A stretch of DNA of 64,000 bases from Ephemerocybe angulata (taxonomy: Eukaryota > Basidiomycota > Agaricomycetes > Agaricales > Psathyrellaceae), in assembly GCA_013368325.1 (NCBI GenBank), contig JAACJK010000109.1, positions 1,674,001 to 1,738,000 of the forward strand, written 5' to 3'. Below the pieces are notes generated by a model, which did no database searches, was not told where the DNA came from, and saw only the letters and a list, made by a program, of their open reading frames with translations. The number at the start of each line of letters is the position of its first letter. Position 1 is the first letter of the stretch. Made by a program: the position numbers and the translations under genes. Positions 10,181 through 22,143 of the stretch are shown here, piece by piece.

Positions 10181-10970
10181 GGTTTCTATATCAAAGGTCA
10201 AAGGATATGCAGTTCTACAAGTACAAGTGGGAAGCTATAATAGTGAGTAGTGAGTAAAAATATCGTCGCTTCGAGGACAAGCCGGGTTGAAGCCGTACCT
10301 TCCGCAGCGGCTCCTAGTCAATAGGACCACGGGCTAGGGCGGTATCGTGAGTGGGCTCACACTAGGCTGTTAATGAATAAAAAGATCGACGCTTCGAGGA
10401 CAAAGCAGAGGCCCGGATCCTATTCAATAGGGCCACGGTGTAGGAGGGTATCGCAGTGGGTTGGCCATCCTGTTTGAACAGGCTCACCTTTATAGTAGAT
10501 AGCCATAGGATGAAGCCTGGATGAATCCCTGATCACGCCTTGACTCTGGAGGAAGCTATCGACAATGTGTATTGTGCACTGCACCTTGTGGGTCCACTGG
10601 TGTCAACGTCCATCTAATGAATTGCCAACGCGGTGGCTCGTTGCTACACCTGTAAGTTGAGGCAAGCACTTCCAATTGTCGAAGCCCTGTCGAAATTTGA
10701 CTCGTCTCAAGAAACATTTCACTTCAAACGGTAGAACAAAAACAGGACCCGTCGGGCTTTGAAGACAGACGAACTTCCTGATCTAAGGAATCCACGCACC
10801 CAAGTTCTGGCGATGTATTCACGGTAGGAGGAAGTGTACACACAGTGTTTCCATCGCGAAGGACATTGGAAGGACAATAAGGTTGAGCTCAGACGAACCA
10901 TTAGAGCACCCTTCATCCGACCTTCATCCGTCAAGGAATTTCCCCCACATCTGGTGCAAATTTGAATTGA
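10080..10970. repeat. Direct-repeat block, second copy
   Basis: This is the counterpart of 7200-8050. It contains the 5' end of the left membrane-protein gene and DNA out to the dispersed repeat at about 10985. The block fills the space between the two inverted membrane-protein genes; no other gene seen in it. Confidence 0.7.
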
Positions 10971-10984
10971 GTCATAGGGGCGTT

Positions 10985-11195
10985 CTCCAGCACTTCCAGC
11001 GTTCGGGTGGGTTCTGGGTTATAAATTCGGCAACAGAGGAATGTATGGACGCCTGAAGCCTGAAGACCTGAGGGTAAGAGTTGCTGTTGAACGCATATGA
11101 ACGACAACATTGCGAATCTGCGATGTTTCCCACAGTTTCCGAATTAGGAGAAGGCCATTTGGTCTTATTTGGCAAGGCTTCTGAGTTCGGTAGGC
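10985..11195 (-). repeat. Dispersed repeat, copy C, overlapping the 5' end of the right membrane-protein copy
   Basis: The reverse complement carries CAGAAGCCTTGCCAAATAAG, CCTTCTCCTAATTCGG and CTCAGGTCTTCAGGCTTCAGG, as in copy A at 2690-2820. The first codons proposed for the neighbouring right-hand membrane-protein copy fall inside it, which makes that start doubtful. Confidence 0.6.
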
Positions 11196-12822
11196 GCGCT
11201 TGGAAAGTCCAAGGTTGGAGGACAAGGAGACCTGTTACCCCCTCCACCGGAACCGATATCGCTCCAACCTGGAACAGCGAAGGCGTCCGAGCCTTGGATA
11301 ATTTCAGGGAAAGCCCCTTGGATCCTGCCCCCTTGCCAACCGCGGCTGATGCAAGCCAAGAGACTGAGTGGACGACTTCCCACAGGAAATCTATTCCGAA
11401 CAGATTTTTCAGGAAGGACTATCAGTGGACTAATGACAACGGCACACCCAGTTCTCTGTCGGTGTTTACGCCTATGGACTCAGGAAGCAGCAGTGAGCAG
11501 CAGTACAAACCTATCGAACCATTTGCAAATAAGGGCTCGGACACGCCCCTAAATAATGCAGACATGTTTAGGTCACTGTAAGCCTCCCTTTGCTATAGTT
11601 AAGCAGTTGAATTTACTGATGCTCCCTCCTATTCCTAGGGAGCGACGTTGTCTTCCATTGTACAGAGAAGATATACACGCATCAATCCCACCGCCCCCCT
11701 CACCTGCTGCTTTTTACTCAGCGAACGATAGTCATCCCTCGACTCGCCCGCACCCCGACAGCAATAAGCACGAGGCTGAGGGGTCCTGGAGTATCCTTAG
11801 GCCAATGAACAGTTCCCTGCCACTGCGATTATATAACTACTCCCCACCTATACTTTGCCCGCATCGCAGTCTTCTTCGAGTATTCTCAGCAGCTCCGCCT
11901 GTTTGAGATGGAAGCACTCATCCAAGCTGGCAGAGCAGCAGCAAGGGATCCATGCTACCAGGTATCGAAATCCGACTCAGGGGAGTATGAGAGGTTCAAG
12001 GTGTCATGGGCGGGGCTGATCGACACCTTTTTGAAGGAGTGGAAAATATTGAACTTGGTGTCAGTGCTGCTCCTATCGTAAGTAGCCAGTCCATTGGAGC
12101 GCACCAAAATATGCTGATGTTATCTTGGATGCTGTGTTGAAAATCACAGTGCCATTATTTCCCTCCTTCAAATCGAAGCTGGCCTTCGTGATCCTTTTGT
12201 TCACTATCCTGCTCTGTGTTCTCTGGCCTGCGCGCTTATGGCCGCCCTCTACGCATGCGGATACATCCTCCGATTTAACCTGATGCGCGTCCCTCATAAA
12301 GCGTTGCGGTGGGCCAAGGTGAGCCGTCCTCAACAAACTGGCAGGCAACAAATCTGAATTGTAAATGACCCGATTAGGACACCCAGGATGAGGGCATCAA
12401 CAAGTGGTGGAACATCTGGGTAATGCTGGCTTTACCTGGACTGTGGTTCATTTGGTGCGTTGATCTGTTGATTAAAACCGAATATACCCTGAAGAGCTAT
12501 GCCCTTCAGGTCGCTGTTGTTCTTCATCTTCAGCGTTGTAGCATTCATTTGCCGAGGCGACCTTGAGTCTCCTTACTCTCGACCTAGCTCAGGAGTGCTC
12601 CTGGCTCTCAAGATCGGGTTATGCACCATTTTGATTAGCGGGGTATGCACTGGTGGTTTGGTCGCGCTCAGTTTCATCCAGGATTCCTCGAGTTACCGAA
12701 AGATCCATGGTGGTGTGCCAAAGTTGCCTGCGAAGAAATCATCCCATGACTCAGATTCCTCTACATACTACTCACCTTCTCGACCGAAATCCCCGTCCAC
12801 GTCCACCGAATCATCATACTAG
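11123..12822 (+). pseudogene. Multi-pass membrane protein, right inverted copy (frameshifted)
   Basis: Mirror image of the 8441-10180 gene. Matching exons are the tail of exon 1 (YKPIEPFANKGSDTP), EGSWSILRPMNSSLPLRLYNYS, FEYSQQLRLFEMEALIQAGR and FKVSWAGLIDTFLKEWKILN. The last exon, ending at 12822, has FFIFSVVAFICRGDLESPYS and LALKIGLCTILISGVCTGGL. Relative to the left copy, 14 bases (ATGCTGGGCCTACC) are missing right after LYNYS near 11846. This shifts the frame and gives an early stop at about 11906; the later exons remain readable in the shifted frame. The upstream part differs from the left copy and its start is uncertain. Confidence 0.7.
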
Positions 12823-12925
12823 CGAATAAAATTCTGTGGATTGACTTTTGTACTACTCAATGATCTTCATGAAATTAGGTGTTCACAGGATACCCCTTAG
12901 CATGTAAAACTAGGACGTCCTAAAA

Positions 12926-15900
12926 TTACTTCCCGCACATAGTCTTATGTCTCTTCCAATCCGCCTTCTGACATGCAGCCGAGCAATATCTCACCTCCCT
13001 ACACTTCGCACAAAACATCAACTTCGGCTTTCCAAGGCCCCCACACGCCTCGCATCCCTCCCCGCCCCCGCTCTTCTTAAACTTCTCCAAAGAGGGCACA
13101 AGCGTCCCCACCAAGGACGTCGGGAATGGCACCCCAATCGCCGCGCGCACGACGTACTCTTTGAAAGGGGCCCATTCAGGCACTTCATCGAATGGCCCTC
13201 GGTCCTTCCCGTGCCCACAGCTGCAGAGCGGGTCGTCCTTGTACTCGAGCGACCGCGGCGCACCCTCCGTTTGGTACTCGCAGTTCTTGCTATGCGCCCA
13301 TGTCCTGCAGCGTTCGACCGCAGTCGGGATGTAGGCCTTCCACCACGGGACTTCGCCCGCGGCGGTTGTGACCTTTACAGAGGGGACGGTTGTGTTGAGG
13401 GCGGTGAGCTTGTCTCTCACAGACCTCAAGGCGATAAGATCCATGGTGATAGGCATGACACACGTGTCCAGGACCAGGGTGTGCGCGGTAAGGTCGATTC
13501 GCATGCAACTCACAAAGAGGATCATGTAGACGCCGTCCTGGGGCTCCGAGAGCTGGAATACAAGCGGCGCGCCTTTGGAGAAGTCCACGAACCGAGCGAA
13601 GATGTTGCATAGGCTGTCTTTGAGCTCCCAGTACCACGACGTCGGTCTTCCGGGGGCTTTGGCGATTTGGCTTTCTGTCCCGAGGGATACGGAGAAGTGG
13701 CGGTGGGACCACCCACAGGTATCTTTATCGTTCTGAGGGAGAGGGTTGCGCAGTGCTGGAAGCGCTTCGAGGGCGAGGTAGTGCATTCCGAGTTGGGAGA
13801 CTGCGGTCTCGGATGTGATGATTGGGAAAGGATTAAGATCTATCGATGTCTTTGGCGCTTTCGCAATACGGGCTTCGACCTGAGGATGGTACGAACGTTA
13901 GCTATGTCCTGTGACTAAACGCTCAAGATAAGTACGCCAGACATACCTCTATGTAGGAAGATGTTCTCGCAATCCGGGTGGTCAGGGTCGAGGTATCAAC
14001 GGGGTAAGGAAAGTAAATAGTTGACTCGAACCTCGCGAACGAGACGTGGACAGCGTATGGTGATACTGCTTCCGATTTTACAGCGGTCGTCTTGATTGCA
14101 AGCGTCGCCTTTGCGGCCTTGTCATGCACTTGCGCTCTCATAACAAAAGAGGCGGGCTTGGCTTCGCGAACCTTGACCTCAACGGCACTTCGAGAAGTAA
14201 TACCAGGAAGCCTAGGGCTACCCACCGACCCCGCGACGGCCTCAGAGCCGGATTGAGAGGCGACCCTTGGGCGGTAGCGCACGATAAATGCATGTTCCGT
14301 ATCGGCGAGGGTTGTCCCATAAATGCACATCGTCAACCCCAACTTGGCCTTCCAATTCAACACCGCGTTCATGCCATGCATGTAGAGCCCCACTTTGTAG
14401 CGATCGCGCGGATACTCAACATAGTTCCACGCCGGCACAAGGAAGTGGACGATCATATCGCTCTTGCCCTGCCAGCCCGCTGGGTCTTCGTGGATGACAA
14501 CGGATTTGTTAGGCGCCGGACTCGTCTCTTCAATGGTGCCGAACGTTCCCTGAATCGCAGAGAACATGCTGTGACCAGGCGGCCCCTCGACTTGGCACTG
14601 CAGTAGAGGACTCTGCGGGTTATCTGTGTAGTCGAGTAACTCCTGGATCCTGGTGCGGGGGATGACGAGAACCATGGTCACGATGCGTGGGATATCTTTC
14701 CAGCCTTGATAGTAGTAGCCACGGGACGCTGGTTTGAAGGCTTTAGGTTCGGGCACGACGTTGAACAGACCCGCTTCCTGAAGGCTGCGGCAGAGATCTT
14801 GATAGCTGTTCATGGCAATGAAAAGCGTGCGGTCGGCAGCAATTGCGTCTAGGAGGTATCCTATGGCGGAGTCCCAGTCCCCTGTATACGCCGCTTTGGT
14901 GTAGTAGAGTAGAGATACCAAGGTATCGCGGATGTAATGTTTGAGCGCTGCAACGCCTCCCTTGAGGACGCGACTTCCGAAACCTCCGAAACCTTCATCC
15001 GCAAACATCTTGAGGTAGACGGCGAAGAGCATGTCGCCAAGGTCCTTTGCGCTGCATGAGAACGAGTGGCCAAACCCAGGGACATCCGGCACTGAAACGC
15101 GCCATGCGTTGAACTCGAAACATTGGACAGTTTCGCCCATCGTTGAGGACATGAGGTCATGGCTGATTGACTGCGAGGTGTACTCCGAGATAGCACCACT
15201 CGGAACGATGCCAAGGATGAGTGAAAGTAGCGGAAGGCTGACTTCAATTTTCTCCAAGGCGGATGCATATTGTGCCTTGCCATCTTTCGACTGAAGCATC
15301 GAGTGGGTGAAGAGCATTGAACCGGCTTTTCGCTCAAGGAGGGGTGCAGCAGTGAGCAGGATGTTCAAGAACCCGAGGTGGTCTGAGAGGTTGGACGTTT
15401 CGATGGCGTTGAAAGAAGTAGGAGGCCTGGGTTCTTGACTGGACTGCTTATAATCCTCGACGAACGTTATTGTCGATCCTCCCCACATGGTGGTATATTC
15501 CCCCGTCTCGAGCTGACTGTTGGAAGACCTTCGTATATGATCCAGTGCCTTGCAGAAAGTTATCCCATTCCCGGCGAAGAAGCGCAAAAAGAGTTTGCCT
15601 TTGGAAGATTTGGTGCGAGCGTGGAAGCTATGGCACCAGTCGGCGAACTGGGACTTCATGACCGCGATGATGCCACCGAGGTCCTTTGCTGGCGTCTTCG
15701 GATTCTCTCGCAATGGCAAGAGAGCGGATGCGAGATGGAAGCACATCATAGGATCGGTTCCGTAGTGAATGTTGAAGCTGCTGCCGCTGGAAGAGTAGAG
15801 GAGCGTTGTGTTGACGTGGGTTGCGGCCTCGACCTCCAATGGGTTCACATCGGTAACACCGTGTTTCCAGTAGTGTTGGAAGTGCTCTGCACTGCGCATA

Positions 15901-16628
15901 CCGAGCTCCAGGGCCATAATCCCTGCTGATCTCATCGATGTCAACACATGGCCGGACCCGACTTTCTTGGAGTACATTTTCTTCATGTCTTGAGCGACTT
16001 CTGCTTTCATTTTTGTTGGGCTGCGGTCTTTCGATAGGTAGAGTTCCCAGAAATTTCGAAGGGAATTCATGGTTTCCAGCGTGCAGAACTTGATGAAGGC
16101 TCCATAGGGGGATGCGTTCCAGCTATCCAAGCTTCCCGAGAGATCGACTAGCTTAGCGCATTGCGACGCGATCGCGTCGAAGGCTTGTTTGTCGATGAAA
16201 ACGTCGAAGTAGATCTTCCATACATTCTTGATAGTTTCTTCGTCACTGCTTTCGGAAAGCAAGGTGTATATGAGGATGTTTCGAGCTGCGGGAGTCTCTG
16301 TAAGCGTTCAGAAGGAACAATGGGGACGGGTTTGCTCTCACCGAGTACACCTGGCTCAGTGTCGCAAAAGGTAAAGTCCAAGCTCCTGTCAAAGGCTAAA
16401 TTATAGAAACTCTAGTCTGTTTCTGCCGTCGTAGCAAGCATTGATTTCATACTCACGAAGCTTTGAATTTGAATGAATGGTATACAAGGCGCTTCTCGGG
16501 TCGCCACATCCAAGCACCAGAATCTTCGCGTCCACATCAGGAGGGAGATACTCCGTCAGGGAGGTGGCTGGGGTGTTTCCAATGGGATAGAAAAAGGACT
16601 TGGGCAGCCATACAACGGGGTGGGCCAT
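12926..16628 (-). CDS. DUF4470 and MYND zinc-finger protein, copy 1 (apparently intact)
   Basis: Starts at ATG 16628 (MAHPVVWLPKSFFYPIGNTP). Exon 1 carries the DUF4470 signature LVLGCGDPRSALYTI. A short second exon (LDFTFCDTEPGVL) and a long exon of about 780 codons follow (CNS-type phrases: NVWKIYFDVFIDK, VNTTLLYSSSGSSFNIHYG, FFAGNGITFCKALDHI, FNAIETSNLSDHLGFLNIL). The last exon (from about 13880) ends in a C-terminal MYND finger: CEACGGLGKPKLMFCAKC, REVRYCSAACQKADWKRH and KTMC, with stop at 12926. MYND fingers usually bind proline-rich partners; the cellular role of this large fungal family is unknown. Two tandem paralogues at 35.6-44.4 kb share all four exons. No frameshift or insertion seen, so this is the only one of the three that looks functional. 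Confidence 0.85.
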
Positions 16629-17375
16629 GGTTGTTGACAAGCGACGACAGTCTCGCGGGTCCAAGGACCAAAGGTTCCATTCATAACCGACCGCCCCATA
16701 GAACTTCCCGGCCTCGAGGCGCGGCCGGTTCTTTGTTGGCTCGAATATTACTCTTCATGGCACAGGGATGCATGATCCCGAGATTCAGTTGAACTACTAC
16801 GCGCTCCGCGATGAGGTCCTGCAACTGTTCGATGGAGGAAAGATAGAAAATAAAATACAAGATCAGGCCATGGTCTGGTCATATCTGGGCGAGATACACG
16901 TGGAAAAGGATGGCGGCCGGCCGCAATAACGAACATCGTCTTAAACCTGTCCTTGTCCTTGTCCAACCCCCGAATTTATAACGACCTTCACGATCTATAC
17001 GACGCCGAGCGCCTTTGAACGTCGTCGAGGAGAACAGCGACCAACACCCTGGTCGTTCTTCGAATTTCTTTGATCACCATCATCAGCCCAGCGGAAATCT
17101 CGCCGTTCCTCTTCGTCTTCTCTTTCACAGGCCTCAGAGCTGTAACGGCGGGCAAGAACACCAGTTGCCCCCAACGCACACATATCGACGACCTCAGCAC
17201 CCTATAATCGCAGTCGTCGACTATACCCAGGGCTCTTGCAAGCTTTCAACGAGTTCCGGTTAGATAGGCGCCGATTCCACCAACCCTGGGCCAGGCATCA
17301 ACACTAGTCAGCGACAACGCACACAGTTCGCTCCTTTCATCCGCATTACCTTGCTGAAGGAGGCTACAAGGGCAA
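16629..17375. promoter_or_regulatory. Bidirectional intergenic region between MYND copy 1 and the Boi-type gene
   Basis: The two genes are transcribed away from each other from this 747-bp gap, so it must contain both promoters and 5' UTRs. I found no clear TATA box at a conserved spacing. Open frames here look non-coding. Confidence 0.5.
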
Positions 17376-20300
17376 ATGCCGGAGTACGTTTACGCCCTAC
17401 ACGACTTTCTCCCCGAACATGAGGACGAGGTTTCCTTCCGCGCGGGGGAGAGGATTGAGGTCATCGAGAAGGATGACTTGTATGGGGACGGCTGGTGGCA
17501 GGTAAGTTATGCTTCGGATTCGATGTAGTAGGCGGCGCTGGGGGCGGTGGTTCGATATCCTGCTGCGCTGTCACCGTCCTTTTCGCCCCACGAGCCCATA
17601 TTCAATGTATATCTATCGACAGGGACGCAACCTCGCAGGAAAAGTCGGCTTATTCCCTCAAAGCTACACAACGCCCGCACCGCCAGCCGCCTCAGACACC
17701 CCGGTAGCGTCGACTTCAAATGGCGATGCGCCAACTATTCCAGGCGGCAAGACGACGCTCCAGACGCTCACCGAGGAGTCAGAAGGCGAGTCGCCGACAC
17801 AACCTGCGATTGCGTCACCCATACCGAAACTACCACCGGCAACCTTCCTCAACGGAAATGGCAGCGACCACGAACTCGAATCAGGCGAGGGGACTGCGAC
17901 AGGGGACGGAGAGATGATGAAGGCAACGCTGACCGATGTTCAGAAAGCTATCGAGCAGCTTGGGCGGAACCGTGTGGATGGCGACGGTGGACGCAGTTTC
18001 AGCTTTGCGAGCACCCAGGATGGCGGAACCGAGAGTGACTTCGACATGAGCGATACCGAGAACCTTGAGGATACCGGAACCGAGGGGGAAGACTGGCATA
18101 AGGGGGCTAGGCAGAAGTTGGCTGAGAAGGCCAGGAAGGCAATAGCAGAAGCTGAAAGGCTAGAGGAGATGATGGGCAACAATGCTGGGGAACGACGCTC
18201 GACAGCACCTCCAATTGACGTGGAACTCAGCGATGAGAGCGACGAGGAAGGCGATATGCACGACCACGACAGACAGGACTTCACTTCTAGTAGCTTCCAA
18301 AGAATGCATCCCCATATCCCAGAAGAGGACGAGGACGAGATTGTGTCGTCGCCAGCCGACTTCGAGGCAAGGCAGCGCCTCTCGCAGCAGCAGGCAGAGC
18401 TGGCAGCCGCAGCCACTGCGCCCCGTCAACCCATGGCTTCAGAGACACCGGCGTTCTCTCAAGAGCAAGAGCCTCCAACTGTCACTCGCGAAGAGACCGA
18501 GGTGCCCACTGCAACACGAGAAACGTTCTCCGAAGCCCCGGCTTCTCCTCTACCAATACCCCACGCTTTCATCCCACAGGTGATTGAGAAATCAGCCACC
18601 GCACCTGTCTTCTACCCCCCTTCAATTCCCTCGAGCCCTCCCCCGCAAGAAAATGGCATTGCATTTACCCCTATTCCCCCGGTCGAGAACAAAAGAAATA
18701 GTGCCCCAACTCCCGCTGCCAATAATATTCCCTCTCCCATTGCGTCAACGCATACGTCGGCCTTTGCCACTTTCGAAGGAACATCTGTTTCGTCTTCCAC
18801 ACCCAGCATTTCAACCAACCCCACATCTGCAGCCCCTACAGGAGCTACCGAAGAGAAGAAGGACAGAAAGCATCCCAATGATTGGACTGTGGACGAAGTT
18901 GTTGATTGGCTCAGAGGTCGAGGTTTCGATCAGGACGTATGCGACAAGTTTACTGGTACGTATCTTCCTCAGGTATAGGGGCCTCGCTAACCCGCTGGCG
19001 CTTTTAGAGCAAGAGATAACGGGAGACGTTCTGCTCGAACTCGATGTCAATGTCCTCAAGAGTGAAATTGGAATCCTCGCCTTTGGCAAGCGCATGCGCA
19101 TCGCCAACGCGATCCAAGAGCTCCGTCGACCGCCTTCTGTCTCGTCCTACGAGGCTCGAAACGACCTGCATACCCCTTCATCCATTATCCATCAGCCCCT
19201 TGTGCACTCGAGGAGTGTGAGCCAGTCACAGTCTCACCATTCGTTCCCTGGGACGCCCTCGTACCTGCAACACGCACAGAGTGTGCATAGCTCGCTAGGG
19301 AGCCCTATGGGGTACAGCATGTCTTCCAATGGGATCTACAATACCCCGTCCGAGGCCCCACAAATGAACGGCGGGGGACTCCCCCCGAGTGCTACTGTTG
19401 GCGCAGTTCCTTCTGCGGCTGGACTTGGCATCGATTCTAATGGCAAAGCTGCAGTACGTGCCTTGCCATGTCACGATCCATCTCCTATTTACTCATTTCT
19501 TTGTAGAAGGGTCGCCCATCTCAACTTACACTTTCACCAAGCGATGGCGCGCTCAAGGATAAGGTTATTATTGAGCGCCCAACTATCCAAACTCCGGACG
19601 AAGATCGGGCACATATGAGTGATGTAAGTGCCTCCCCTGATGTCTCCAGGCAATCACTAATTAACCATAATTAGGGCGAAGTTGTTGCCTCGTCAACCAG
19701 TGTTCGTCGTAGGCTCTTCGGGCGTTCTCAAGATTCTTCTTCATTGTCCATTGGCGGTAACTCAAGACATTCTAGGGATGGCCTGTCCCTTGCGCCCTCC
19801 TCATCCACGAAGGATACCAGCGAGAGAGAGAAGAAGGATGACAAGGAGAAAGACAAGGCGGCGCCCTCCATACATACCGTGGGCTCCCGCCACCGCACCA
19901 AGAAGAGCATGGACGGCAAGTCGAACGACCGCCTGAGTATCTTCGGCACAACCTTTGGAGGGTCGTTGAGCAAGGGCCGCAAGCCTCCTCCCAGCGAAGA
20001 CACTGTCGGCGATGGAAAGTCCGGGTCGGTGTTCAGTCGCCTTGGAGGCAGCAGCATACGCAAGGCATCCTCCCACCGACCTTCGACTCCGAACTCCCCG
20101 AAGTCCAGCCCCATTGAGGCGAAAGACAAGTCGCGCAATGTGTCCAACGCGACTGTTGTTGGTGGCCCAGCTCCTCGTCCGCCGATTATGGAACCTGTCT
20201 CCCTCTCGGAGAAACCGGCTGAGCGGACTTCTGGCGAACGGCATACACTGAGGAAGAGGGCATCTTCTGGACCGGTGTCTCCGGTCGCTGCTATGGCCGC

Positions 20301-21579
20301 AGCGGACCCGACGGGCAACATTAAGTCGGGGGTGAGCATTTTGGAGCAGGTTGGGACGCCGGACCATACGGGGTGGATGCGCAAGAAGGCTGTGCGGTAC
20401 AACACCTGGAAGCCGAGGTACTTCGTACTCAAGGGTGAACATCTCTATATCTTGCGCTCGAATAACAAATCCGTGAGTCCCTCTTCTGTCCAGTGTCTTA
20501 GCCATACTAATTGGCGAGGTTTTAGGAAACGCGGCTGAAGGGTTACATCAACATTCGTGGCTATAGGGTTACCGTCGATGAGACTCTCGACCCCGGACGC
20601 TACTGCTTCAGAATTGACCACGACCATGACAAGACACATTTCTTCAGCTCGGAGGAGAAGTCTGTTATTCGCGAATGGATGAAGGCAATCATGAAGGCTA
20701 CTATCGGGAGGGACTATACCAGTACGTATTCGACTCTTAGATGTTCCGAAGCGCTTGCTAAAGTCCTTGCAGAACCTGTTGTCTCCTCGTGCAACATCCC
20801 CACTATCCCTCTCATTGTTGCCCAGACTATGAACCCCGCCCCTCGCCCACCTTCACCTGGTGCTCGCGATGCTACACAGAAAGCGCTCCGACGAGAGAAC
20901 CCTAATCAACTCTCAAGTCGCGATGCGCGTGTTCTCATGGGACTCCCTAACACGGGGGACAGTGCCAACAATGAGAGGAAAGGCGTACAGAACTTCTTCG
21001 CCGAGGATGTAGCTGTCAACGGGAGTGCTTCTACTGTCACTACCCCTAAGGCCTCTGTTGCTCCCCCTAGACCATCGCGAGAGATGAGAAGAGGGAACTC
21101 GACGCGGTCCACCGTGCGCAGTGTATGTGTTTCGGCATAGTCAGAGCGGGCGACACTAACTTATCCTCCTTTAGGTTACTTCTGCAGCTGACGAATCGCT
21201 GATCGACTGGGGTAACTCTCATCTGCCTCATTCGCTGCAAGTTTCGGACACCCTCTTCGGGGGTTTGGCTCTCCTGCGGATCGCCGAATCGATCAAAGGG
21301 AAGCCCGCATCTCCGCCTGTACCGGACTCTGCGTTCCCTGTCGACCCCATGGACGACAAATTAGATGGTTTGTTCAGGCTGTTCGACTTCCTTTTGGACA
21401 ACGACGTAAAGATGGGGAGCGTCAGCATCAACGATGTGCGTCAGGGCAAGCGCGACAAGATTTTCCAACTCTTGCGGGCGCTTAAGGCTTGGGAGGATAA
21501 GCGCCGCGCGCTGGCGTCCATGGCTAGTTCTGTCACTGCCGGTTCGTTCATGGCACCCGTTCAGTATGCAGGGTACTGA
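17376..21579 (+). CDS. Boi1/Boi2-type polarity protein (SH3-SAM-PH)
   Basis: Exon 1 from ATG 17376 gives the first half of an SH3 domain (YVYALHDFLPEHEDEVSFRA, GERIEVIEKDD, DGWWQ). Exon 2 (from 17623) finishes it (GRNLAGKVGLFPQSYT) and continues into a long acidic and Pro/Ser-rich region. A SAM domain spans the intron at 18956-19007 (NDWTVDEVVDWLRGRGFDQD, EQEITGDVLLELDVNVLKSE, FGKRMRIANAIQEL). After a Ser-rich linker comes a PH domain split by the intron near 20472 (GWMRKKAVRYNTWKPRYFVL, KGEHLYILRSNNKS, then LKGYINIRGYRV and HFFSSEEKSVIREWM). The order SH3-SAM-PH is that of yeast Boi1/Boi2, which link Cdc42, the exocyst and the plasma membrane at sites of polarised growth. About eight GT-AG introns; stop at 21579. 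Confidence 0.87.
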
Positions 21580-22143
21580 TTGGTCGTACTTTTGATTTGG
21601 GCTTTGATATTTGTGCTTGCGCTTGCTATCTCGACATACCACATTCATTCCTTCCTTCTTCCTCATCCTTCGTGTCTTCTATCTTCTGTTTTGGTCGACT
21701 TCTTGTATGCTCCCGCTGTCAATTTGCTCAACATTCCTTTGTGTCTGCGCCTGTACTTTATTCTTACTGCACACTCTTCTCTCTTACATCGTTCCATGCA
21801 ATATTCCCTTTTATGCCGCTTGGAATCTTGTCCAACCTCTACGATCCTTGATCTCGATTTCCATTCCATCACAATTTTGCCGAAAGCTAGTTAAACCTGT
21901 CTTCATGTAACTTCTCTTGTTCTAACTTGAAGCAACGCCAATCGATGGCAATTCCTTTCACTTCGCCAGGCTGTGAACATTTTTCGAACCTTCGAAGGAC
22001 TTCTCCCATGTTCTTTCACACGTCGAATTCGCTTCGTTTGTGACTCCAGCGGAGACGCCCGAACTGAGCTTAAAGTTAGAAGTGCCCACTCAAAAGCAAA
22101 CAGCACCCGCAGCAGCGCGCCTGATCTCTCTTGAACTTCAACC
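21580..22143. other. Intergenic, T/C-rich
   Basis: The first half is a T-rich tract typical of a fungal 3' UTR. The second half is the 5' flank of the next gene. Open frames in the T-rich part are hydrophobic only because of base composition. No gene seen. Confidence 0.6.

Noticed and set aside
12947..13612. Plus-strand 221-codon frame opposite MYND copy 1
   Set aside because: Antisense to the last exon that encodes the MYND finger; no motifs of its own.
19728..20505. Two long minus-strand frames opposite the Boi-type gene
   Set aside because: They arise from GC-rich codon bias; the sense strand carries Ser-rich and PH-domain sequence consistent with splice sites.
21580..21910. Hydrophobic plus-strand frames after the Boi-type gene
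   Set aside because: T-rich 3' UTR composition gives runs of Leu/Phe/Ser in all three frames.
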